Made by a program: the position numbers and the translations under genes. From Clostridia bacterium (GTDB lineage Bacteria; Bacillota; Clostridia; Oscillospirales; Acutalibacteraceae), in assembly GCA_017480115.1 (NCBI GenBank), contig JAFVBH010000058.1, positions 1 through 64,000 of the forward strand: DNA of 64,000 nt, given 5' to 3'. Below, one piece after another: positions 23,496 through 32,745 of the stretch; the stretch's first letter is position 1; each line of letters begins with the position of its first letter. The notes under the pieces were generated by a model. It was not told the origin of the DNA and made no database searches. It was given only the letters and a program-made list of their open reading frames with translations.

Positions 23496-26400
23496 ATGGC
23501 AGTGTACAAAAAAGTATCCACAGACCTGAACTTTGTCGCCCGGGAAAAAGAGGTCGAAAAGTTCTGGAAAGACAATGAGATTTTCGAGAAGAGCATGAAG
23601 ATTCGCGAGGGCGCGCCCACCTATATGTTCTACGACGGCCCCCCGACCGCCAACGGCAAGCCCCACATCGGGCATGTGCTGACCCGCGTGATCAAGGACA
23701 TGATCCCCCGTTACCGCACCATGAAGGGTTACGACGTTCCCCGCAAGGCGGGCTGGGACACCCACGGTCTGCCCGTGGAGCTGGAGGTCGAAAAGCTGTT
23801 AGGGCTGGACGGCAAGGAACAGATCGAGGAATACGGCATCGCGCCCTTTATCGAAAAATGCAAGGAGAGCGTCTGGAAATATAAGGGCATGTGGGAGGAT
23901 TTCTCCTTTACCGTCGGTTTTTGGGCGGATATGGAGAACCCCTACGTCACCTATCACAACAATTTTATTGAATCCGAATGGTGGGCGCTGAAAAAGATTT
24001 GGGATAAGGGCCTGCTTTACAAGGGATTCAAGATCGTCCCCTACTGCCCGCGCTGCGGCACGCCGCTTTCCTCGCACGAGGTGGCGCAGGGCTACAAGAG
24101 CGTAAAAGAGCGCTCGGCGGTCGTCCGTTTCAAAGTCAAGGACAAGGACGAATACCTGCTGGCATGGACGACCACGCCGTGGACGCTGCCCAGCAACACC
24201 GCGCTTTGCGTCAATCCCGACGAAACCTATTGCAAGGTGAAAGCCTGCGACGGCTATACCTATATTTTTGCGGAGGCGCTGCTGGATACGCTGCTCGCCC
24301 CCCTTGCAAAAGACGGCGAAGCCCCCTATAAAGTGCTGGCGTCCTATAAGGGCAGCGAACTGGAGGGCATCGAATATGAGCCGCTGTTCGCTTGTGCCGG
24401 CGAGGCTGCCGCAAAACAGCGCAAAAAAGCGCACTACGTTGTCAGCGACCACTATGTCACCATGTCCGACGGTACGGGCATCGTGCATATCGCTCCGGCG
24501 TTCGGTGAGGACGATAACCGCGTCGGGCAGAAATACGACCTGCCCTTCATTCAGTTCGTCGACGGACAGGGCAATATGACAAAGGAGACCCCTTATGCGG
24601 GACTTTTCGTCAAGGACGCCGATCCCAAGGTGCTGGTTGATTTGGACAAGGCAGGGCTGCTGTTCTCCGCGCCCAAGTTTGAGCATGATTATCCCTTCTG
24701 CTGGCGCTGCGACACGCCGCTGATTTATTATGCGCGCGATTCCTGGTTCATCAAGATGACTGCTGTAAAAGAAAATCTGCTTCGCAACAACGACACCATC
24801 AACTGGATTCCAAAGAGCATCGGCACGGGTCGTTTCGGCGAATGGCTCAAAAACGTGCAGGACTGGGGCATCTCAAGAAACAGATACTGGGGCACGCCCC
24901 TTAACATCTGGGAATGCCCGGACTGCGGGCATCAGCATTCCATCGGCAGCATCGAGGAGCTGCGTTCCCTTTCTGGCAACTGCCCCGAGGACGTGGAGCT
25001 GCACCGCCCGTATATTGACGCGGTGACCTTTAAATGCCCGGACTGCGGCGGCGAGATGCACCGTGTCCCCGAGGTCATCGACTGCTGGTTTGATTCCGGC
25101 GCGATGCCTTTTGCCCAGTATCACTATCCGTTTGAAAATCAGGAATATTTTGAGCAGCACTTCCCCGCCGATTTCATCTCCGAAGCCATCGATCAGACTC
25201 GCGGCTGGTTCTATTCCCTGCTGGCGATCTCCACGTTGATCTTTGACAAGGCGCCCTATAAAAACGTCATCGTGCTGGGGCACGTGCAGGATAAGGACGG
25301 CAAGAAGATGTCCAAGTCCAAGGGCAACGCCGTCGACCCGTTCGAAGCGCTGCAGACCTTCGGCGCGGACGCGATCCGCTGGTATTTCTACACCAATTCC
25401 GCCCCGTGGCTGCCCAACCGTTTCCACGACAAAACCGTTACCGAGGGGCAGCGCAAGTTCCTGGGCACCCTGTGGAATACCTACGCGTTCTACGTGCTGT
25501 ACGCGAATATCGATAACTTCGATCCCACCAAGTATACCATCGACTATGCCCAGCTTTCCATTATGGATAAGTGGCTGCTCTCCAAGCTGAACACCATGGT
25601 TAAGACCGTGGATAAGGAGCTGGACGGCTACCATATCCCCGAGGCGGCGCGTGCGCTGGACAGCTTCGTTGACGAGCTGTCAAACTGGTATGTCCGCCGC
25701 TGCCGCGACCGCTTCTGGGCGCAGGGGCTGGAGCAAGATAAGATCAACGCCTACATGACGCTGTACACCGCGCTGGTCACCACCGCAAAGGCCGCCGCGC
25801 CGATGATTCCCTTCATGGCGGAGGAAATTTATTTGAATCTTGTCCGCTCCGTGGACGAAACCGCGCCCGAGAGCATTCACCTGTGCGATTTCCCTGTCTG
25901 CGACGATACGCTGGTAGATACCGATTTGGAAGCCGCGATGGACGAAGTCTTACAGATTGTCATTCTCGGCAGAAGCGCGAGAAACGGCGCAAATATCAAG
26001 AACCGCCAACCGCTTGCCGCGCTGCGGGTCGTGGCAAAGACCGCGCTTTCCGACATTTATACCGATATTATTAAGGACGAGCTGAACGTCAAGAACGTGA
26101 TCTTTGCCGACAGCGCCGATGCGTTCATGAGCTACTCCTTTAAGCCGCAGCTCAAGACCGTGGGTCCCAAGTTCGGCAAAAAGGTGGGCGAGATCCGCAA
26201 CGCCCTTGCCGCGATCGCGGACGGCAATGCTGCCAAGCAGGCGCTGGATACGACCGGCAGCCTCACACTGACACTGTCCGACGGCGAAGTGCAGCTCACG
26301 GTGGAGGATCTGCTGATCGAGACCAATCAGACCGCAGGCATGTTCACCGTTTCCGACAACGGCGTCACCGTTGCGCTGGATACCACGATCACCCCCGCGC

Positions 26401-26657
26401 TGGAAAACGAGGGCTTTGTCCGCGAGCTTATCAGTAAAATTCAGACCATGCGCAAGGAAGCGGGCTTTGACGTTACCGACCATATTAAGGTTACCGTGCA
26501 GACAAGCGAAAAACTGACCGCCGTGATCCGCGCATATGCGGACGAGGCAAAGCGCATCGTCCTTGCGGACAGTCTCACCTTTGCCGCGCCTGCGGGCTAT
26601 GTCAAAGCATGGGATATTAATTCCGAAAAAGCGGAAATTGGTGTTGAAAAAATCTGA
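23496..26657 (+). CDS. ileS: Isoleucyl-tRNA synthetase, long (type 2) form
   Basis: 1053 residues. Class I signatures are HIGH (near residue 56, in NGKPHIGHVLTR) and KMSKS (near 604). DTHGLPVELEVEKLLG, and editing-domain segments such as TTTPWTLPSNTALCV and YVTMSDGTGIVHIAPAFGEDD in shorter pieces, are present. Length and the HIGH-region wording match the type 2 enzymes (Thermus, actinobacteria, eukaryotic cytosol), which as a class resist mupirocin, rather than the ~930-residue E. coli type. Cysteine pairs CPRCGTP and CPDCGHQHS suggest zinc sites. ATG 23496 has AAAGGAAG upstream. The gene is controlled by the T-box leader. Confidence 0.96.
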   Translation: MAVYKKVSTDLNFVAREKEVEKFWKDNEIFEKSMKIREGAPTYMFYDGPPTANGKPHIGHVLTRVIKDMIPRYRTMKGYDVPRKAGWDTHGLPVELEVEKLLGLDGKEQIEEYGIAPFIEKCKESVWKYKGMWEDFSFTVGFWADMENPYVTYHNNFIESEWWALKKIWDKGLLYKGFKIVPYCPRCGTPLSSHEVAQGYKSVKERSAVVRFKVKDKDEYLLAWTTTPWTLPSNTALCVNPDETYCKVKACDGYTYIFAEALLDTLLAPLAKDGEAPYKVLASYKGSELEGIEYEPLFACAGEAAAKQRKKAHYVVSDHYVTMSDGTGIVHIAPAFGEDDNRVGQKYDLPFIQFVDGQGNMTKETPYAGLFVKDADPKVLVDLDKAGLLFSAPKFEHDYPFCWRCDTPLIYYARDSWFIKMTAVKENLLRNNDTINWIPKSIGTGRFGEWLKNVQDWGISRNRYWGTPLNIWECPDCGHQHSIGSIEELRSLSGNCPEDVELHRPYIDAVTFKCPDCGGEMHRVPEVIDCWFDSGAMPFAQYHYPFENQEYFEQHFPADFISEAIDQTRGWFYSLLAISTLIFDKAPYKNVIVLGHVQDKDGKKMSKSKGNAVDPFEALQTFGADAIRWYFYTNSAPWLPNRFHDKTVTEGQRKFLGTLWNTYAFYVLYANIDNFDPTKYTIDYAQLSIMDKWLLSKLNTMVKTVDKELDGYHIPEAARALDSFVDELSNWYVRRCRDRFWAQGLEQDKINAYMTLYTALVTTAKAAAPMIPFMAEEIYLNLVRSVDETAPESIHLCDFPVCDDTLVDTDLEAAMDEVLQIVILGRSARNGANIKNRQPLAALRVVAKTALSDIYTDIIKDELNVKNVIFADSADAFMSYSFKPQLKTVGPKFGKKVGEIRNALAAIADGNAAKQALDTTGSLTLTLSDGEVQLTVEDLLIETNQTAGMFTVSDNGVTVALDTTITPALENEGFVRELISKIQTMRKEAGFDVTDHIKVTVQTSEKLTAVIRAYADEAKRIVLADSLTFAAPAGYVKAWDINSEKAEIGVEKI

Positions 26658-26672
26658 CAGATGTTGTATAAT
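26644..26672 (+). promoter_or_regulatory. Promoter of the secreted lipase-like gene
   Basis: TTGAAA (26644-26649), 17 nt, TATAAT (26667-26672). The -35 box lies inside the last codons of ileS. Confidence 0.75.
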
Positions 26673-26765
26673 ATTTCCGACAAGCGTTGATTAATTCAGA
26701 TCGGCAGGTGAAATTCCGTATTGCCAACCGCCCGCCGATCAGATCATTGAAAGGAGTCAGACTGA

Positions 26766-28697
26766 ATGAAGAAAATCGTATCGCTTTTACTCTGCATACT
26801 GCTGGCGGCGGCCATGCTCGTGCCGGCAATTGCGGCAGACGCCCAAAATGAGGACTTTAACAATTACCCCGTGGTTATCGTCCCCGGCTACAGCTCCACC
26901 CAGCTGCACCTTGTACAGGAGGACGGCAGCTGGAAATCCGTCTGGTGGCTGGATTATTCCAAGATTCTTGACAAGGTCAATGAGGAAAAATGGGAGATCC
27001 TGTACGATCTCGCGCAGTACAAACAGGGCAACAAGCAACGTATGATCGATCATCTGACCCCGATCATGGACGAAATCGCCGGTGTGTTGGCATGTAATCC
27101 CGACGGCTCCAGCAAATACGCTGTGGAGCCGGATCTTCCCCTGACTGCCGAGGGCAGCCGCTGGTCTTCCGTACGCGATAACGACCGTCGCCTGATGGGC
27201 TATATCGATGAGATCTACGACACCGACAACATTTATATGTGCACCTGTGATTTCCGTCTGGGCGCGCTTTACAACGCAGGCAGACTGAACACGCTGATCG
27301 AAAACATCATCGAGACCACCGGCGCTGAGAAGGTCAATATTCTCTGCCAGAGCCACGGCGGTCAGATCACGGCGACCTATCTTGCCGAGTATCACGACAA
27401 TGCGGTACAGCACGTCAACAGCGCGGTTCTCTGCGTTCCCGCAATTGCGGGTGCGGCACTGGCGTACGACACGCTCACCGAACAAATTCAGCTGGACGAG
27501 CAAAAAATTCTTGAGTTTGTGGAATACAATCAGAAAATCAACACCGACCTGCATTGGCTGATAGCCAGCGATCCCTTTGACGTACTGGACGACCTGATCA
27601 AAAATCTGATGCCGGTGGTCAAGAGCATCATCGGTAACTGGCAGAGCCTTTGGGATTTCCTCCCCATGGATAAGCTGGACGAGGCAAAACAGTTCGTGCA
27701 GCCCGGGCAGGAGGCGCTTTGGGACGCGACGATCTATTATCATGAGCATACCATGAAGCATATCGGCGAAAGTCTGCGCAAGGTGCAGGCGGACGGCGTG
27801 AATGTTACGATCATCGCAGGCAGCGGCATTGCTTCCGTTACCGGCATGCAGATCAACTCCGACGGTATCATCACCCTGAACGGCGCGACCGGCGCAACGG
27901 CGGCGCCCTATGGGCAGCGTTTCAACGACGGCTATACCTGCGTCGGCACCGTATGCAGCAATGCTTCCCACAATCACCTGTCCCCCTCCATGGAGGTCGA
28001 CGCTTCCACCTGCTATCTGCCTGAAAACACATGGATCATCGACGGCTATTTCCACGGGCAGGAGCGTATGGACGACATGACCATCGCCCTTGTCCGGCGG
28101 CAGCTGCTTTCCGTCAACCCGCTGAAAGACGTACATGAGGATCCTGCGTTCCCGCAGTTCCATCAAACCGCGAGCATTTCCTCCGGGCTCTTTGCAAAAT
28201 TCAACAACAGTCCCGAGGGGTACCTCTCCTCCGCGGATACCGCGCTGCTGGTCACCAACCCCACCTCCGCGCCGATCTATCTTGCGGATATTTCCGCTAA
28301 AGGTGTGGACTTGGAATTCAACAACCTTTTCGGCAAGATCATTCCCGCCGGCAAGACCGTCAGCATTAAGTTTACAGGCGAAATTCCCGCGGTCAGCCTG
28401 ACCAGAGCCGCGCTTTCATTCTCATTCTCCACCATCGGCAAATCTGCAACGCCCATTGCCGAGCGAACGATGGACTTCACCATTATGAACGGTCCCGCAG
28501 TCGCCTATGACGCAAGCACGCCTTACGTGAATGCGGATTTTGACCTGTTGATTCCTGACGACGCAAATCTTGAATTGCTGAACAAGTTCGGTTTGGGCAA
28601 GATCTTTGAAGCTTTCGTCAAGTTCTTAAACCGCATCCTCACAATCGCGCAGAAGCTCTTCGGCACGATCGGCAGCATTGCGGATCTGATCCCTTAA
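26766..28697 (+). CDS. Secreted alpha/beta hydrolase, LCAT-like lipase/acyltransferase
   Basis: 643 residues. A signal peptide (1-24) ends in IAADA. The mature protein opens with VVIVPGYSSTQLHLV, the oxyanion-side motif of lecithin:cholesterol acyltransferase-type and PGAP1-like hydrolases. The nucleophile Ser is in CQSHGGQ near residue 196 (GxSxG variant SHGG). The region CSNASHNHLSPSMEVD (about 398-413) could provide the catalytic His, followed by an all-beta C-terminal part (470-575) and an amphipathic C-terminal helix. It probably acts on extracellular lipid or ester. Substrate not determined. ATG 26766 follows AAAGGAGTCAGACTGA. Confidence 0.8.
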   Translation: MKKIVSLLLCILLAAAMLVPAIAADAQNEDFNNYPVVIVPGYSSTQLHLVQEDGSWKSVWWLDYSKILDKVNEEKWEILYDLAQYKQGNKQRMIDHLTPIMDEIAGVLACNPDGSSKYAVEPDLPLTAEGSRWSSVRDNDRRLMGYIDEIYDTDNIYMCTCDFRLGALYNAGRLNTLIENIIETTGAEKVNILCQSHGGQITATYLAEYHDNAVQHVNSAVLCVPAIAGAALAYDTLTEQIQLDEQKILEFVEYNQKINTDLHWLIASDPFDVLDDLIKNLMPVVKSIIGNWQSLWDFLPMDKLDEAKQFVQPGQEALWDATIYYHEHTMKHIGESLRKVQADGVNVTIIAGSGIASVTGMQINSDGIITLNGATGATAAPYGQRFNDGYTCVGTVCSNASHNHLSPSMEVDASTCYLPENTWIIDGYFHGQERMDDMTIALVRRQLLSVNPLKDVHEDPAFPQFHQTASISSGLFAKFNNSPEGYLSSADTALLVTNPTSAPIYLADISAKGVDLEFNNLFGKIIPAGKTVSIKFTGEIPAVSLTRAALSFSFSTIGKSATPIAERTMDFTIMNGPAVAYDASTPYVNADFDLLIPDDANLELLNKFGLGKIFEAFVKFLNRILTIAQKLFGTIGSIADLIP

Positions 28698-28715
28698 AGA
28701 TAAAACAGGTATACA

Positions 28716-29050
28716 GCCGAAACCTCCGGGATCTCCGGAGGTTTCGGCGTGTCTACCGTTCTTTCCCGTCATATTTTATTGCAAATGGTCTTACGACTTT
28801 ATCGACACGCCGGCAGGTTGCCGAGAAAGGCTGGAAGAAGCCGTGTTTTTGCTCCGAAGCTGTACAATGGTACCGCGAGAGGGCAAAAACACGGCTAATT
28901 TGCAATTACAATCAATAATCCTTGTCAAATTGTTTTATTTTTCCAAGACCTTTTTCGCGGTGTCTATCGTTCTTTCCCGTCATATTTTATTGCAAATGGT
29001 CTTACGCCTTTATCGACAACCTGAGCCCTCCGGAGACGCCGGAGGGCTTT
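28716..29050. repeat. Hairpin / direct-repeat / inverted-repeat composite
   Basis: Hairpin 28716-28748 (GCCGAAACCTCCGG with its complement) likely ends the lipase-like transcript. A 59-nt unit follows (28749-28807) and recurs at 28960-29018 with only two mismatches. Between the copies is a 14-bp perfect inverted repeat, AGCCGTGTTTTTGC (28839-28852) and GCAAAAACACGGCT (28883-28896), related to the element at 15352-15459. After the second copy, hairpin 29025-29047 (GCCCTCCGG/CCGGAGGGC) precedes TTTGCTTTTTG. No gene is seen in the 360-nt gap. Confidence 0.75.
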
Positions 29051-29058
29051 GCTTTTTG

Positions 29059-29907
29059 TCAATGCCCGCAATTGCAGTTGATATTGGCAAGGTCGCTCGC
29101 ATTGCCGGGGCAGTCGATACTTTGACGGTTGGGCGGGAAAAATTCGTCCACAGGGAAGCTGATGCGGCGGAAGGAATCGCAGGGATCCTCCGTCTCGCAG
29201 CTGCACTCCTTTTTGGGCATGCAGAAGTCGTAGGCTGGAATCAGTATCTGCACGTCGCGCTCCAACTGTACGATGGTAAACAGCCCGATGGTGACTCTGA
29301 CAGCGTTTTCCTGACTGGGATAGACAAACTGCCCATCAAAACAATTTCGGATCGACGCCGGTATTCCGTTGGCGGCATCGGCGATATTATCACAGCAATC
29401 GTGCGGCTGACAGAGCTTCGCGTCCAGACAGATGGGGTCTGCGACGTGTACCTTAGTGCGCGGATTGGTGGTGCTTTTGGGCAACTGATTATCGATCTCA
29501 TTGGCGGAGAACTCTGAGGAGAACACCTTAACCTTGCCCTCACTGCCGTAAAGAATGCACTTTTTGGAGTATACACATAGCCCGTAAACCGTCGTGGGGG
29601 TAGAGGCGGGGGTAGTAAATACGTCCAGCCCCACCATAAAGAAAAACGTCAGATCTACGGTATAGTATCCTCTGTTAAAGGGCAGCCGTTCGGTCTCGGT
29701 GAAAACATTGAGCACCTCGCAGCTTCTGCATCTGACGCTGGTCGCCCTATCGATGACCTCCTGCCCGCGGTCGGTGAAATACACCCGAAGATCCGCAAGG
29801 CAGTCCTTATCGGCACAGGAATCATAGACGCGGTTGGTATCGATGCAGACAGCCTCTTTAACCGTTCTGACAGCGTCGGGACAGGGCTTTTTGTTGTTAT
29901 CCGGCAT
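29059..29907 (-). CDS. Conserved Cys-rich clostridial protein of unknown function
   Basis: 282 residues, about 19 cysteines, no signal peptide or membrane helix. Its N-terminal pattern VRTVKEAVCIDTNRVYDSC and the later CLADLRVYFTDRGQEVID are familiar from uncharacterised clostridial proteins. Cys pairs occur as CRSCE, CCDN, CSCETEDPC and the terminal NCNCGH. Many cysteines and a beta-rich body suggest a disulfide- or metal-stabilised structural protein, for example in the spore coat, but that is a guess. ATG 29907 has GGGAGGATTTTTT upstream. No partner gene is seen. Confidence 0.75.
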   Translation of the reverse strand: MPDNNKKPCPDAVRTVKEAVCIDTNRVYDSCADKDCLADLRVYFTDRGQEVIDRATSVRCRSCEVLNVFTETERLPFNRGYYTVDLTFFFMVGLDVFTTPASTPTTVYGLCVYSKKCILYGSEGKVKVFSSEFSANEIDNQLPKSTTNPRTKVHVADPICLDAKLCQPHDCCDNIADAANGIPASIRNCFDGQFVYPSQENAVRVTIGLFTIVQLERDVQILIPAYDFCMPKKECSCETEDPCDSFRRISFPVDEFFPPNRQSIDCPGNASDLANINCNCGH

Positions 29908-29985
29908 AAAAAATCCTCCCATACTATTTTTCGGAAGCTTCAAACTTCGTTACATAGTATGGGAGGAACGCTTATTTGTTACAAA

Positions 29986-30975
29986 TCAATAGGAGATCGC
30001 GTATCTGTTTTCATAAGTCAAACCGATCGCCGCATTGGAAACACTGGGTACGCCGAGGGGCTTTACAGCGACCTTGCCGAAGGACATGATGCTGGGGCAT
30101 TTGGTGTAAAGCTCGGTAATGTGTTTGGTCGCCGGATCGATCTTCGCGGTGATTTCCGTCTCGAAATAGGAGTTTTTAACGTCCTCAAAGTTAATAAAGG
30201 ATTCCGCCGCATTTGTAATATCAGATACCATAACGATATCAGTCAGCGATCCGACGCCGCCGCTGTTTGCCGTGGGATTGACCTCGGGCGCGGACTGACT
30301 GGTATTCAGCTTGATATGAATCTCATAAACGCCGCCGCTTTCCGTGCAGGTCGCCTCGGCAACCTTGGAGGCGTCGATGCTGATGCTGGTAACGCCCTTA
30401 GGCGCAACATCTGCCGGAGAGAGCTGCGTATTCGGCGTGCTCTCTTTCAGGAAACTGCCCATCAGAGAATTAGCAACGGTTTTCAGCAGGTTCCCGCCGA
30501 TTTCCAAAACATTGGGCGAATTGGTGGTATTGTTATAAGTCAGCGTTGCGGATTTCCCCTCAGCCGCAATCTTTGCGTAAGCCTCGGTATAAAGGGCAAG
30601 CACCTCTTCCTTTGATGTGGGGGCTGCCGCCGGGGTCGCGTTATTGTTTGCAGGTGTTTGCGGCTGCGCATTGGCATCCGGCGTTGCGGGCGTCTGTGCC
30701 CCGGCGGACGTTGCTGCGGGCGTTACCGGCGTTGCGACGCCGTCCGACGGGACAACGGGCGCAACGGGCACAGTCTCAATCGGTGTGACCGGCGTCTGCG
30801 GCACGGCAGCGGCGGTATTTGCAGGAATATAAATCTGTCCGTCCTCCGCAACCAAAGACACGCAAATGATCGCGTCGTCTCCGGGGGCGTTATTCGCGAC
30901 GCCGCAGCCTGCGAAGCAGAGCGCGGTCAATACGCATACAAGGACTGCAGCAATGATTTTTTTTGTGTTTGTCAT
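29986..30975 (-). CDS. Lipoprotein of unknown function with Pro/Thr/Ala-rich linker
   Basis: 329 residues. The signal peptide ends in lipobox CFAGC (Cys24). Residues about 50-125 are a low-complexity linker of PVTP, PATP and QTPA units, likely spanning the cell wall. The globular part (130-329) begins SKEEVLALYTEAYAKIAAEGKS. It has alternating beta strands and the phrase TEITAKIDPATKHITELYTK, which resembles LppX/LprG-like or DUF-type lipoproteins. I do not recognise a definite family. The gene has its own promoter at 31019-31046. Confidence 0.75.
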   Translation of the reverse strand: MTNTKKIIAAVLVCVLTALCFAGCGVANNAPGDDAIICVSLVAEDGQIYIPANTAAAVPQTPVTPIETVPVAPVVPSDGVATPVTPAATSAGAQTPATPDANAQPQTPANNNATPAAAPTSKEEVLALYTEAYAKIAAEGKSATLTYNNTTNSPNVLEIGGNLLKTVANSLMGSFLKESTPNTQLSPADVAPKGVTSISIDASKVAEATCTESGGVYEIHIKLNTSQSAPEVNPTANSGGVGSLTDIVMVSDITNAAESFINFEDVKNSYFETEITAKIDPATKHITELYTKCPSIMSFGKVAVKPLGVPSVSNAAIGLTYENRYAISY

Positions 30976-31018
30976 AGCAATTCCCTTTTCTTTCGGAAGT
31001 ATAAATATTTACATTATA

Positions 31019-31046
31019 ATTATAACAAAACGTCAGCAGGTGTCAA
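31019..31046 (-). promoter_or_regulatory. Promoter of the Pro/Thr-rich lipoprotein gene
   Basis: Minus strand TTGACA (31046-31041), 16 nt, TATAAT (31024-31019). Confidence 0.75.
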
Positions 31047-31234
31047 GTACAGTTTTGCCGCAATCAGTAAATTTTTTATTATATAGGCAATTGTCTGCGA
31101 TGTGCGCGGTTTTGCTTATAACAAAAGACGCCGATCTGCCCCGAGAACAGGAGCCGGAGGATATGACGCGGGCGCGCTTCCTATATCCGCGCAGAGAACT
31201 TTAGCAAAAAAATCGAGATATGGAAAAATCCGCC

Positions 31235-31263
31235 TTGCTTTTAATCGGCAGCCGTGGTATAGT
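31235..31263 (+). promoter_or_regulatory. Promoter of the secreted phosphoesterase gene
   Basis: TTGCTT (31235-31240), 17 nt, TATAGT (31258-31263). It lies downstream of the earliest in-frame ATG (31220), so translation should start later, at 31310. Confidence 0.65.
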
Positions 31264-31309
31264 AAATACGTTGATTATAATACGATACACTATGGAAAGA
31301 AGGCTGTTT

Positions 31310-32257
31310 ATGATATCGCTCCTCAGACAATTTGTCGCCATGCTGACCTCCCTGCTGATGCTGTTCGGCATTTACCACGCCCCCGCAAAGGATGATCCCG
31401 TCGTTGCGCTGGAGCCTGCGGCCGTGCAAACGCAGATCGCGCTGTTTGCCGACACCCAGATCATTGCCAATACGAAGCGTCAGTTTGCCTGCAAGGCAGC
31501 ATTTGAAGACGTAGACAACAACGCCGCCGTGATCGACGGGCTTGTCGTCGCCGGAGACATCTCCGAATCGGGGGACGACATCACCAACGAGATCATTATC
31601 AACATGATAAAAGAAACAACTGTCGGGCGCAAGATCATCGCCTCCGGCAATCACGACGTTCGTTTGAATTATAAACACACCATGGCGCGGTTCATCAATG
31701 ACGTCAACAACCTCGGCTGCGCAGATTATACCGTGGAAAAGCCTTATTATTACACCACGGTCAACGGCTATTATTTCATTGTACTCGGCACCGAAAAGCA
31801 GGTATTGGAAAAAGCGTACATCAGCGATACACAGCTGCAATTTTTAGACGAAATGCTTGCAGAAGCGACCAAAGACGGCAAACCCGCGTTTGTTGTGGTA
31901 CATCAGCCCCTTGCCAATACCAACGGTTTGCCCGGCATCTGGAAAACCGGCGATCTTGGCAACCAGAGCGAGGCAGTAGGCGATATTATGAATAAGTACG
32001 ACAACGTATTCTATCTTTGCGGGCATACCCACGCGGGCTTCTATGAATACACCTACGATACCTATAAAGGCAAAACCCCGTGCATCAATATCCCCACGGT
32101 GGGCAAGGTCAGCTCCCGCGGCTACAAAGACAACGGGCTGGGCTTTATGATGGAGATCTACGAGGATAAAGTGGTGTTCCGCTCCCGTGATTTTGCCGAC
32201 GGATACTATCTCGGCGGCGAACACCCGGACTTTGACAGAACCTATCCGCTGGTCTGA
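31310..32257 (+). CDS. Exported metallophosphoesterase (calcineurin-like)
   Basis: 315 residues from ATG 31310. A hydrophobic N-terminus (about 5-25) acts as a signal peptide or anchor. All metal-site motifs of the calcineurin-like phosphoesterase fold are present in order: FADTQ, VVAGDISESGDD, ASGNHDVR, VVVHQPL and CGHTHAG. These ligate a dinuclear metal centre that hydrolyses phosphomono- or diesters outside the cell. The first Asp motif reads DTQ instead of DxH. Two earlier in-frame Met codons lie at or before the predicted -10 box, so they are not used. A clear terminator follows. Confidence 0.88.
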   Translation: MISLLRQFVAMLTSLLMLFGIYHAPAKDDPVVALEPAAVQTQIALFADTQIIANTKRQFACKAAFEDVDNNAAVIDGLVVAGDISESGDDITNEIIINMIKETTVGRKIIASGNHDVRLNYKHTMARFINDVNNLGCADYTVEKPYYYTTVNGYYFIVLGTEKQVLEKAYISDTQLQFLDEMLAEATKDGKPAFVVVHQPLANTNGLPGIWKTGDLGNQSEAVGDIMNKYDNVFYLCGHTHAGFYEYTYDTYKGKTPCINIPTVGKVSSRGYKDNGLGFMMEIYEDKVVFRSRDFADGYYLGGEHPDFDRTYPLV

Positions 32258-32295
32258 TACAGCCCTTTGCGGCTCGATCTCCCGAACGACTCACG

Positions 32296-32329
32296 AAAAA
32301 ACAGACTGTCTCTCGACAGCCTGTTTTTT
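32296..32329. terminator. Terminator between phosphoesterase gene and ruvX
   Basis: AAAAAACAG (32296-32304) pairs with CTGTTTTTT (32321-32329), with an inner ACTGTC/GACAG stem. T-runs in both directions serve the two convergent genes. Confidence 0.85.
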
Positions 32330-32337
32330 ATATTGAA

Positions 32338-32745
32338 TTAAATTGAATCAATATAATCTTGCAAGATAAACACGGCGCTGACGGCGTCTACGCTTTGTTT
32401 GCGTTTCTTGCCGTAAACCCCCGCGTCGGACAAGGCACGATGGGCGGAAACGGTGGTCAGCCGCTCGTCCCGCAGCACCACCTGCAAACCGGAAGTTTCC
32501 GCTAAAAGCGAGGCGAACGCCTTACAGGCTTCCGCGCGGAACCCCTCTGAGCCGTCCATATTCCGCGGCAGTCCCAACACCAGTCGCTCCGCCCGATACT
32601 CCCGCGCAAGCGCTGTGATCTTTTCCGCCAACGCTGCGGCGTCCGTTTCGCGGATCACGCCCACGGGCGAGGCTAAAATACAGTTTTTATCGCATACGGC
32701 GACGCCTGTTCTGACGTCGCCGTAATCTATTGCCATAATGACCAT
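32338..32745 (-). CDS. ruvX: RuvX/YqgF-type Holliday junction resolvase-like RNase
   Basis: 135 residues, the usual length. The RNase H-like fold shows the first Asp in MAIDYGDVRTGVAV, the Glu-containing strand AERLVLGLPRNMDGSEG, DERLTTVSAHRAL and the final Asp in DAVSAVFILQDYI. YqgF proteins take part in 16S rRNA 5' maturation and possibly recombination. ATG 32745 directly follows the stop of the PBP gene, whose end supplies GAGGAA as the ribosome site; translation is therefore coupled. Confidence 0.93.
   Translation of the reverse strand: MVIMAIDYGDVRTGVAVCDKNCILASPVGVIRETDAAALAEKITALAREYRAERLVLGLPRNMDGSEGFRAEACKAFASLLAETSGLQVVLRDERLTTVSAHRALSDAGVYGKKRKQSVDAVSAVFILQDYIDSI

Noticed and set aside
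28843-29517. A 224-codon plus-strand frame overlapping the Cys-rich gene
   Set aside because: It starts in the hairpin element and runs antisense to a gene with a strong ribosome site and family-like sequence.
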